DNA of 64,000 nucleotides from Candidatus Endonucleibacter sp. (ex Gigantidas childressi) (GTDB lineage Bacteria > Pseudomonadota > Gammaproteobacteria > Pseudomonadales > Endozoicomonadaceae), in contig JASXSU010000002.1 of NCBI GenBank assembly GCA_030674875.1, positions 615,001 through 679,000 on the forward strand, in the 5' to 3' direction. The notes below the pieces were generated by a model. The model saw only the letters and a list, made by a program, of their open reading frames with translations. It was not told the origin of the DNA and did no database searches. A program made the translations under genes and the position numbers. Within the stretch, counting starts at the first letter, position 1, and the number at the start of each line of letters is the position of its first letter. Below are positions 37,939-45,805 of this stretch, in pieces.

Positions 37939-38062
37939 TACCAATTTCCATTGAAGGCATGGGTAGGCGACAAACGAGAAAACGCCCATGAGCCTAGGAG
38001 TATTAGGTGGCCGGGATAGTGAGAGCAGTCAACAACCCCCACACCTTCAAGGGAAATGGATA
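37939..38062 (+). repeat. Old-family repeat abutting the leuS start codon
   Basis: It runs from TACCAATTTCCATTGAAGG to CACCTTCAAGGGAAATGGATA, 124 bp, ending two bases before ATG 38064. Its right terminus contains GGGAAA at 38051-38056, seven bases from the ATG, so the repeat end serves as the leuS ribosome binding site. Core stems CCTA/TAGG and CCC/GGG remain. Confidence 0.85.
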
Positions 38063-38063
38063 A

Positions 38064-40679
38064 ATGATAGATAAACACTACAATCCGGCTAAAATTGAAT
38101 CCTTAGCTCAACAATATTGGCAGCACAATGATAGTTTTTCTGTGCTGGAAGACGGTAGCAAGGAAAAGTATTACTGCCTTTCCATGTTTCCTTATCCCAG
38201 TGGCAGGCTGCACATGGGTCATGTTCGAAACTACACCATTGGCGATGTCATTTCTAGATACCACCGCATGAGAGGCAAGAATGTCCTTCAACCCATGGGA
38301 TGGGATGCATTTGGCCTGCCAGCAGAAAATGCCGCCATCAAAAATAAGACTTCACCAGCTCCATGGACTTACGACAATATTGATTATATGAAAGGTCAGC
38401 TCAAGCGACTTGGCTTTGGTTATGATTGGAATAGGGAGTTGGCTACCTGTACTCCTGAATACTACAAATGGGAACAATGGTTTTTCACGCAACTCTATGA
38501 AAAGGGATTAGCTTACAAAAAGATGGGTATCGTTAACTGGTGCCCCAACGACGCCACTGTGCTCGCGAACGAGCAGGTTAACGACGGTCGCTGCTGGCGT
38601 TGTGATACTAAAGTAGAGCAGAAAGAATTACCTCAGTGGTTTATTAAAATCACAGCGTATGCCGAAGAACTTCTCATAGATATAGATCAGCTTGAAGGTT
38701 GGCCCGAGAAGGTCAAAGCCATGCAACGGAACTGGATTGGTCGTTCAGAAGGTACGCAAATAACTCTCAGTATTGCATATTCATCAGTAGCAACATTAAA
38801 AGGCGTTCCATCGGAACTTCATATATATACAACGCGTCCAGACACATTAATGGGGGTAACTTATATTGGTGTTGCAGCAGAACATCCTTTGGCTAAAGCA
38901 GCGGCCGAGAATAATTCAAAACTGGCGCAGTTTATTTATGAATGCAAACAAAGCACAACCTCTGAAGCAGAAATGGCTACCATGGAAAAGGCTGGGGTTG
39001 ATACTGGCATTAGCGCAATTCACCCGATCACGGGTGAAAAACTTCCAATCTGGGCCGCCAATTTTGTTTTGATGAGCTATGGAACTGGCGCAGTGATGGC
39101 CGTTCCTGCTCATGACCAACGGGATTTTGAATTTGCTACTTGTTTTAATTTAGCTATCAAACAGGTTATTAAGCCAGTCACAAGCAATATTACCTGTAAT
39201 CTTTCTCAACACGCTTTTACCGACAAAGGGTTATTAATTAATTCTGCCAAGTTCGACGGACTCAGCTCCGAAGATGCCTGCAAAGCTATTTCAGACTGGC
39301 TCATTCAAGCAGGAAAAGGCAAAAAACAGATTAACTACCGCCTGCGTGACTGGGGTGTCAGCCGTCAGCGCTACTGGGGGGCTCCAATTCCCATGTGCTA
39401 TCTTGAAAACGAAGCCGAAGCACCAGTACCTCTGGAAGATCTACCAGTATTGTTGCCAGAAAAGGTGCAGATGGATGGTATTCATTCTCCTATCAAAGCT
39501 GATCCGGCGTGGGCAACAACCACTCATAATGGCCAGCCGGCACGCAGGGAAACCGATACTTTTGACACTTTTATGGAATCCAGCTGGTATTATGCCCGCT
39601 ATTGCTCTTCTAACAATGATAAAGCCATGCTAGATCCCGACGCAGCTAATTACTGGCTACCAGTTGATCAGTATATTGGCGGTATTGAGCATGCCGTTAT
39701 GCACCTGCTGTATGCACGCTTTTTTCATAAGCTTCTTCGTGATTTTGGTTTGGTCGATAGTGACGAACCTTTCAAAAGTCTGCTATGTCAAGGCATGGTG
39801 TTGGCGGATACATTTTACTCCCTAGATGAAAAAGGCATTAAACATTGGTTAGCGCCTACAGAAGTCACCACGGAAAGAGATGAGCAAGGTCGGCTGACTA
39901 ATGCGTTTCATAGGCAGACTGGCAAAAAAGTCCAGTATGCGGGCATGAGTAAAATGTCCAAATCTAAAAATAATGGTGTAGACCCTCAGTCCCTTATTGA
40001 TTTATACGGAGCTGATACTATTCGGCTTTACACTATATTTGCTGCACCACCTGAACAAACTTTGGAATGGTCAGACAGCGCAGTTGAAGGCGCTCACCGG
40101 TTCTTGCGCCGTTTTTGGAAACAAGCTGTTGATCACATTAACTGCGGCAAAGTCGCTCCTCTTGACGTCCGTCAACTCAATGAAGAGCAGAAAACACTGC
40201 GTCGTAAAGTTCATGAGACTATTAAGAAAGTAACTGATGATTTTGAGAGGCGACTGACTTTTAATACCGCTATTGCTGCAGTAATGGAGTTAACCAATAC
40301 TACTAGTAAGTTTACAGATAAATCATCTCAGGGTAGAGCAGTATTAAATGAAGCATTGGAAGTGTGCACTTGCTTATTAGCACCAGTTGCCCCCCATATA
40401 ACCCATAGTATTTGGGTTGCATTTGGGTATAATCACCCGATTATTGAAGCAAAGTGGCCAACGATTGATGAGACAGCGCTGATAAAAGACACTATTACGA
40501 TTGTGGTTCAGGTTAATAGCAAGGTTCGCGCTAAACTTGACGTAGCCCTAGACATGCCAAAAGATATCATCGAGACCTTAGCACTTCAGCACCCTAATGT
40601 TACTAAATTCACAAACAATAAAACTATTCATAAAGTGATTCTAGTGCCTGGCAAGTTGATTAACATTGTTGCGGACTGA
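38064..40679 (+). CDS. leuS: Leucyl-tRNA synthetase
   Basis: Class I synthetase charging tRNA-Leu. The 871-residue product is full length: [15 protein letters not shown] with the HIGH-type motif HMGH at residues 50-53, [13 protein letters not shown], the CP1 editing domain ([21 protein letters not shown] and the [15 protein letters not shown] editing loop), the KMSKS motif in [15 protein letters not shown], and the anticodon-binding and C-terminal domains ending [14 protein letters not shown]. Translation likely depends on a ribosome site formed by the repeat end. lptE and holA, usual downstream neighbours, are absent; a hairpin follows at 40729. Confidence 0.98.
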   Translation: MIDKHYNPAKIESLAQQYWQHNDSFSVLEDGSKEKYYCLSMFPYPSGRLHMGHVRNYTIGDVISRYHRMRGKNVLQPMGWDAFGLPAENAAIKNKTSPAPWTYDNIDYMKGQLKRLGFGYDWNRELATCTPEYYKWEQWFFTQLYEKGLAYKKMGIVNWCPNDATVLANEQVNDGRCWRCDTKVEQKELPQWFIKITAYAEELLIDIDQLEGWPEKVKAMQRNWIGRSEGTQITLSIAYSSVATLKGVPSELHIYTTRPDTLMGVTYIGVAAEHPLAKAAAENNSKLAQFIYECKQSTTSEAEMATMEKAGVDTGISAIHPITGEKLPIWAANFVLMSYGTGAVMAVPAHDQRDFEFATCFNLAIKQVIKPVTSNITCNLSQHAFTDKGLLINSAKFDGLSSEDACKAISDWLIQAGKGKKQINYRLRDWGVSRQRYWGAPIPMCYLENEAEAPVPLEDLPVLLPEKVQMDGIHSPIKADPAWATTTHNGQPARRETDTFDTFMESSWYYARYCSSNNDKAMLDPDAANYWLPVDQYIGGIEHAVMHLLYARFFHKLLRDFGLVDSDEPFKSLLCQGMVLADTFYSLDEKGIKHWLAPTEVTTERDEQGRLTNAFHRQTGKKVQYAGMSKMSKSKNNGVDPQSLIDLYGADTIRLYTIFAAPPEQTLEWSDSAVEGAHRFLRRFWKQAVDHINCGKVAPLDVRQLNEEQKTLRRKVHETIKKVTDDFERRLTFNTAIAAVMELTNTTSKFTDKSSQGRAVLNEALEVCTCLLAPVAPHITHSIWVAFGYNHPIIEAKWPTIDETALIKDTITIVVQVNSKVRAKLDVALDMPKDIIETLALQHPNVTKFTNNKTIHKVILVPGKLINIVAD

Positions 40680-40728
40680 GTATTCACTTTAACCTTCCCT
40701 AAGATTAATCCTACGCACTTACAGTGTG

Positions 40729-40756
40729 GAAGATGTGGCAGTACGGCTGCATCTTC
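40729..40756 (+). terminator. Hairpin downstream of leuS
   Basis: GAAGATG (40729-40735) pairs with CATCTTC (40750-40756), with inner CAG/CTG pairs. A loose T-rich stretch follows (GGTTATTTT). Probable leuS terminator. Confidence 0.5.
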
Positions 40757-40894
40757 AATGACTTTGGTTATTTTGAAGGTTACGATTAGCACCTCACACG
40801 AAGTCATCTTCTTTCCCATGGTCTCAAATAACAAATTACGATTTAAAGGATAAACTCGTTACTAGATACTCTTTTGTCTAGTGTTTTGTCTTCA

Positions 40895-41016
40895 TACCCG
40901 TTACTATTGAAGGTGAGAGTAGGCGACAGAAGAACAAATCCCCTTAACACTACTAGCGGTAGTCATCGGGGTAAAGGAGAGCAGTCAACAACCCAGCGCC
41001 TCCAAGGGCATGGATA
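40895..41016 (+). repeat. Old-family repeat between leuS and the next gene
   Basis: TACCCGTTACTATTGAAGG at the left; CGCCTCCAAGGGCATGGATA at the right. The core outer stem is CCCC/GGGG with a changed inner stem (ACTAC.../GTAGT). Confidence 0.75.
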
Positions 41017-41043
41017 TAAACATAATGGACAGGAGAGACACGG

Positions 41044-41553
41044 ATGATCAGTGAAAAAAAACAGGTAAGAACTGTACTAGAAGAAAGAATAAAGCAGTTT
41101 AAAGCATGGTCAGATAGCAAACCAAAGGCTATCGAGGGATTGTGTATCCGAAAATTTCCTTGTAAAGTTGAACTTCTTTCATTCGTAGCGTCGAACAAAC
41201 GTCAACCCGCAGCTCAGGCACAGCTTAAAGTTATTTTTGTAAATCAACGACAACTTTGGTCTGCTGAGATGACATTGTCGATTTTTACCCGCACAGTGCG
41301 GAAGCCAGGCTATGAGGATTTAAAGTCTGGCATATACTTCCACGCATCAACTAATGCCGGAGAAAAACCAATTCTTCTTAACTCTTATAAAATAATCATG
41401 GATTTGAAAGGGGCTTACGAACCTGCTGATTTTAATCAATGGTATTTTTACTGGCTGCAGCGCATGTTAAAATCCCCTGAAATTAAAGGACTATTTGCTC
41501 ATAAGCAGTTGTTTTCAGATAGCGACATTGAAACCCAAATGTATACTCCTTAG
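41044..41553 (+). CDS. Orphan cytoplasmic protein, 169 aa
   Basis: I do not recognise the family. The product is soluble, mixed alpha/beta, without signal peptide or membrane helix. It has a helical start (EERIKQFKAWSDSKPKAIEG), a central strand-rich part (AQLKVIFVNQRQLWSAEMTLS) and a Trp/Tyr-rich end (FNQWYFYWLQRMLKSPEIKG). AGGAGA seven bases before ATG 41044 makes the start firm. The stop TAG at 41551 coincides with the first bases of an IS30 remnant, so the original C-terminus may have been cut. Confidence 0.6.
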   Translation: MISEKKQVRTVLEERIKQFKAWSDSKPKAIEGLCIRKFPCKVELLSFVASNKRQPAAQAQLKVIFVNQRQLWSAEMTLSIFTRTVRKPGYEDLKSGIYFHASTNAGEKPILLNSYKIIMDLKGAYEPADFNQWYFYWLQRMLKSPEIKGLFAHKQLFSDSDIETQMYTP

Positions 41554-41648
41554 GTTTTTACTTCGTGATTGGAGCAAAAAACTAAGGGTATCGCAGTTCA
41601 TCGTTTTTATTACATTGGGTGTCGCACTTAGTATATTAATTCGGCCTC
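41551..41648 (-). pseudogene. IS30-family (type C) left-end fragment
   Basis: TAGGTTTTTACTTCGTGATT to CACTTAGTATATTAATTCGG is the reverse complement of the left end and leader seen at 12155-12241 and 51285-51375. No coding part remains. The following 41650-42230 shows nothing recognisable. Confidence 0.75.
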
Positions 41649-42230
41649 AGTAAATACTGAAACAGCTTTGAAAATCAGAAATTATTTCTCTGCTGGCCTG
41701 AATATCCGTTATGCTTAAGTATGGCGGGAGGCTAGCTCTATAATTTCTGGCAGCTAAGCTTGAATGAAAACATCAACTCTTTATTGCAGCATTACTCCTC
41801 AAAAGATACGAAGATAGGTGGATCAGCCAAGAGAAAAATATATTTAAAAGCATACGAAACAAAAAAAATAAATCTCCTCTTCTGGCATTATATATCAAGA
41901 AGTCCAGAAAAGAACTGAAGTTACTGAAGTCTCCTGTTGTCGAGCACCTATGGGCCGCTCTATATACAGGTCACTTTCTATTGACTTTGCCTTGTGCGAT
42001 TTAATCTATAAATAATAGTATGGCTATTGGCCTGCTTAATATCTACATTTTAACAACAGATAGTGCTTTCTGAAGACCAACCTAATGACGACCTCTTTCT
42101 ATAATCGGCCTGCATTGGTCAGTATCTTTCTTTCACTTATTAGCATTGCCATTTCGTTCTGTTTTACCCTTTTTCACAGATTCATAGTAATAACTGCTTG
42201 GATCTAAACTTATTCCTAATTAGCTACAAA

Positions 42231-42300
42231 TAGTAGTGTTATATACTTCAAACTTGATACTAAGCTTATACACCTTGAAGGCAAGGAATACACTTAAAGC
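42231..42300 (+). pseudogene. IS30-family (type C) right-end scrap with repeat end
   Basis: ATACTTCAAACTTGATACTAAG (about 42242-42263) is the right terminus of IS30 type C, followed by TTATACACCTTGAAGGCAAG, a decayed repeat end. Confidence 0.45.
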
Positions 42301-42386
42301 AACTTGACACTACAATTAATCAAGACCACCATATCATTCAGATTGACTCTTTGCATTCTAATGATGATCTCTCTTCATCATTTGCA

Positions 42387-43388
42387 TTAAATTTCAATAG
42401 TACCTAGCTGCCCTTTACCTCGCGCCTCTTCTTGCAAGAGAATTGGCAGCATACCGTCTAATGCATCTAGATCACTTCGCATATTACTATAACCAATCTC
42501 ATCACCATTACAATAAAACCATTGTCTAAGCTGCATATTTTGACTGCCATCTGTGCTACCTTGAATATTAGACGTCAGGAAGCCAGCTACATGAGCCATT
42601 ACGATCAACTTATTCATTTTATCTTGATCTTGTTTGAGAACGCGGTTGTTAGTGGTATTATATTTTTCTTTAAGTGCATGGAACTCATTTACCGATTTAG
42701 TAATCCTATCCTTAAGATGATCCTTCACGGCGATAAATAATTTTCTCATCCCCTCCTCATCAGGAAATTCATCATATTCGCCTTCTGCCCTGCCTCTAAC
42801 TTCTCTTATCGCATCAATAAGCACTCTATCTTGCTTATTACGCATCATCTCATAAGCCTCCCTAGACCCAGCAAACAAAACAGCTCTAGACCAAAGGCCC
42901 GTATTATATGTTTGCACATTTTTAAGCTTTCCTGCTGCTAGATCTTTATCTGCCTGCTCTCTTGCCTTAATTCTATCTTCTAATGCTGTGTCTAGCTCAT
43001 CTACTTTATCAGATAAAAAAGATAGATTCTCTTTTAAATGCTTAACAGCATCCTTATTGATCTTCAAATTCGAAACAGATGCAAGCTTTTCCAATTTTTT
43101 GGCGAAAGATTTAGCCTTAGCAGTCTCAGTACCATGTGATTTATCTAAAAGCATACTGGCTAGCATCGCCTCAGCCGGCACCACTCTTCTTAACATAACG
43201 ACTCTATCTATTCTTAACTTTCCTTTCGCTTTCTTAAGTTGTAATACTAATCTAGAATTCAACAGTCTATCTACTGTTCTAGAACAAAAAGATTTCGCCC
43301 TGTGTAACATATTTGTTCGCGCTTTTGATCTGACTCTAGTAACAGGAGTCTGCGCTCCAAAAAGTCTAAGTTTATTAAACAAGCCCAT
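42387..43388 (-). CDS. Orphan helical protein, 333 aa, possible effector
   Basis: The product is hydrophilic and strongly helical with a basic N-terminal third (RVRSKARTNMLHRAKSFCSR, KKAKGKLRIDRV), a long coiled-coil-like centre (KHLKENLSFLSDKVDEL, DRIKAREQADKDLAAGK) and a C-terminal part ending LPILLQEEARGKGQLGTIEI. No signal peptide, no membrane segment, no recognised domain. ATG 43388 follows GGAGAGAG at ideal spacing; an ATG at 43403 overlaps that site. The frame is clean and isolated among decayed sequence. Large orphan coiled-coil proteins of this type are often secreted effectors in host-associated gammaproteobacteria, but no secretion signal proves it. Confidence 0.65.
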   Translation of the reverse strand: MGLFNKLRLFGAQTPVTRVRSKARTNMLHRAKSFCSRTVDRLLNSRLVLQLKKAKGKLRIDRVVMLRRVVPAEAMLASMLLDKSHGTETAKAKSFAKKLEKLASVSNLKINKDAVKHLKENLSFLSDKVDELDTALEDRIKAREQADKDLAAGKLKNVQTYNTGLWSRAVLFAGSREAYEMMRNKQDRVLIDAIREVRGRAEGEYDEFPDEEGMRKLFIAVKDHLKDRITKSVNEFHALKEKYNTTNNRVLKQDQDKMNKLIVMAHVAGFLTSNIQGSTDGSQNMQLRQWFYCNGDEIGYSNMRSDLDALDGMLPILLQEEARGKGQLGTIEI

Positions 43389-43499
43389 TTTTTCTCTCTC
43401 CATAGAATAAAAGTTTATACCTTATAGGTTAGACAACTTTAACACACCTACACTAAGTATTGCTGTTTTTTCCTGCACTATAAGTAAATCGACAAATTA

Positions 43500-43840
43500 T
43501 TGGCGACTGCGGCTCTGCACTTTTTCTCTTTAAGGTGTGAGATCGCTAACTACTCACACCCACCCCAGCCACCTATTACGCATAGACTATTGAGAATGCG
43601 ACTACTTGTCTCCGACACATATTTCCAGTAAAAATAAGCATCTATTTATTGTAATAGATACGTCGTCTTTAAAGTTGATACGTTATTTTTTACTCACCTC
43701 AGCCACTTACGCCTAAGCTTCTGCGACAACCCTCACTTTGCTGCCACAGCAAGTCCAATCCTTTGGGCGCAGGCCTTGCACAAGCCTCTTACCATAAATG
43801 GAAGCATGAATACCTCGTCGACCAAATACATCATAAGCTA
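43500..43840 (-). repeat. Two eroded repeats downstream of rsmC
   Basis: First copy about 43510-43630 (TTTAAGGTGTGAGATCG, CACCTATTACGCATAG). Second about 43690-43775 (CACCTCAGCCACTTACGCC, CAAGTCCAATCCTTTGGGC). Both are reverse oriented, decayed and gene-free. Confidence 0.45.
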
Positions 43841-44926
43841 CTATTTTTTACTCCTACCCACTTTTCTAGCTTTATAAACAGTAAATCCATCATTTACAAT
43901 CACTATTTCACAACACCCAAATATCTTTTTTATAATTGGTTGATAATCTAAAAAACTATTAGCCACAATTCTAAGCTCTCCGTTTGAGTGCAAATAACGG
44001 TATGCATCTACAAAAAATTGCTCTGTTACGTCATAGTTAGTTTTAACTCCTCGATGAAAAGGAGGGTTTGATAAAATCAAGTCAAATTTTTCCTCAACGG
44101 CTCCAAGACCATCACTGGCCAACACCTGAAACCCTTCTATATTATTTAAAAGTAATGTTTGTTTGGCACTATCAAGAGCCAATGCATCGCAGTCAACCAA
44201 CGTAAGCCTTGCATATGGTAGCATTATTGCTGCAAAAGCACCTATTACACCAGCCCCACAGCCAAAGTCCATTATTTTTTCACCCTTTATATCAGTCAGA
44301 CTACGCAAAAAAACTTCAGTCCCTCTATCAAGGCGACCATGACAAAATACTCCAGGCAATGACAAAACTTTCAGTATTTTCTCTTCTATCTTAACTTTAA
44401 ACCTCTGATAATAATTCTCTATTTTAAATTTGAGGGATTTATTTTTTAGCCCTAATGCTTCTATGAGCACGCAATGACGGGCACTATCTATACTAAACAC
44501 ATCATTAAACCTATGCGTGAGCCTCTTCCTCCATGATTTAATTCCCTCCTTGTTTTCTCCAACCAGCCAAACCTTACCCTCAGGAGTAATCACTGACGCA
44601 ATCATATCCAGACAGAAATCCATTAACGGCTTGCTTTTTTGTAGAAATAGTAAGACTCCATCAAACTCTAGTGCGTGATCTAAACTAAGAGTTGCACCAT
44701 AAACCAGCACTTGCCTTTTTCCGCCAGCCTGCCAAGAAGATGTCAAACGTAAATATATTGAAAAGTCCTGAGTAAATCCCAGTATATTATTCGCAATATT
44801 TTTTAATAACAGCCTTGTAGCAAGATCATCAGCAGGAGGTGCTAATATCAACAAACGCTCTGATCGAAGAGTATCGCTATTACGAATAACAAGCTGGGAG
44901 GTACTAGCAAGCGTTTTAAGATTCAT
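43841..44926 (-). CDS. rsmC: 16S rRNA (guanine-N2) methyltransferase, RsmC-like
   Basis: The 361-residue product has the RsmC layout: a degenerate N-terminal methyltransferase-like half (RSERLLILAPPADDLATRL onward) and an active C-terminal half with the SAM-binding DFGCGAGVIGAFAA and the catalytic NPPFHRGVKTNYDV. RsmC methylates G1207 of 16S rRNA. ATG 44926 gives the family start; a TTG at 44953 extends into IS sequence. An IS30 end lies within about 18 bp upstream and no ribosome site is evident in the remaining space, so native expression signals may have been lost. Confidence 0.88.
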   Translation of the reverse strand: MNLKTLASTSQLVIRNSDTLRSERLLILAPPADDLATRLLLKNIANNILGFTQDFSIYLRLTSSWQAGGKRQVLVYGATLSLDHALEFDGVLLFLQKSKPLMDFCLDMIASVITPEGKVWLVGENKEGIKSWRKRLTHRFNDVFSIDSARHCVLIEALGLKNKSLKFKIENYYQRFKVKIEEKILKVLSLPGVFCHGRLDRGTEVFLRSLTDIKGEKIMDFGCGAGVIGAFAAIMLPYARLTLVDCDALALDSAKQTLLLNNIEGFQVLASDGLGAVEEKFDLILSNPPFHRGVKTNYDVTEQFFVDAYRYLHSNGELRIVANSFLDYQPIIKKIFGCCEIVIVNDGFTVYKARKVGRSKK

Positions 44927-44941
44927 GACTAATTTCAAACT

Positions 44942-45692
44942 CCGCGAATTCAAATTCCAAGTGCATCACAGCTTAAGCTGCTAACACAGCCCTGCGTTCA
45001 CCCATTATCAGGGCGGGTGTTTTGAAATTCAAATCTTTTCTTGCCCGAGAATGAAGCCGCATCAATGCTCGCTTCATCTATCTGACCGACCTTCTTGAAG
45101 TCTGTATTCTTTGGAAAATATTGTCATAGAAAGCCATTGGTGTTCTCATTTATACCCAAAGGATTTCAAGTTGCTACTAGACGGCAAGTAAGCGAAGCCC
45201 CATGAGCCTACGAGTAGTAGGTGATCGGGGTGAGCAGCGCAGCCAACAACGTAGCAGATTGAAAGGCGACGGGTATAACCCTAGCTCCCAAGAGCTGTAG
45301 AGGTGCGCAAAGTAAACCTCCGCCGATAATGCTCGGCTGACTTTCTCATGGTACGAAAACTCTGTCCCGTTGTCAGCCGTAATGGTGTTAACAATATCCT
45401 TAAATGGGTTGAACAAGCTGATCGTAGCCTTGGTCACATCTGCTGCGCTTTTGCTGTTCACCTGGGCTGAGACCGTGTACTTCGTGACCAGCTCGACGAT
45501 AGTTACCAAAGCCCCGCTATATCCCTTTGGCTGCAACCGCTTTTCTTTAGTGCGCAAATCTGGCATCGTTGTTCGTAAGCCAGTTGTTGGTAAGTTATCG
45601 TCATCACTTCATCTCTTGCCGGAGAAAAGGGAGGCGCTTACCTTCAGCTGGCCCTCTCTTCTACCTAGTCAAGTGATGCACTTCAGATTTGA
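44942..45692 (-). mobile_element. IS30-family element (type A), second copy, internally deleted
   Basis: Same termini as the copy at 14157. The 3' half (ALVTIVELVTKYTVSAQVNS, TITADNGTEFSYHEK) is fused to the 5' end (CNRFSLVRKSGIVV read antisense) by a deletion near 45520. A MITE at 45153 interrupts it at the same site as the copy at 14365. Confidence 0.85.
45153..45275 (+). mobile_element. Young MITE-like repeat, 123 bp, in IS30-A copy 2
   Basis: TACCCAAAGGATTTCAAG to GACGGGTA with TA at 45151-45152 and 45276-45277. One base is missing in GAGCAGCGCAGCC relative to other copies. Same host-gene site and orientation as 14365-14488. Confidence 0.9.
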
Positions 45693-45705
45693 ATCCGCGT
45701 TATAT

Positions 45706-45790
45706 TAATCCAGCGGCACTCAAAAACAGCTGTGCAAAAAATGATCAAACCCCTTTTTTAGATCTGCTAAATGTTTTGTCCAGTACATAG
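45706..45790 (+). pseudogene. IS4-family 3' terminus fragment
   Basis: CACTCAAAAACAGCTGTGC to TTTTGTCCAGTACATAG is the last 85 bp or so of the IS4 element, facing the ankyrin gene. A matching IS4 end in opposite orientation begins at 48455. Confidence 0.8.
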
Positions 45791-45805
45791 CTTTTCAACA
45801 TAAGT

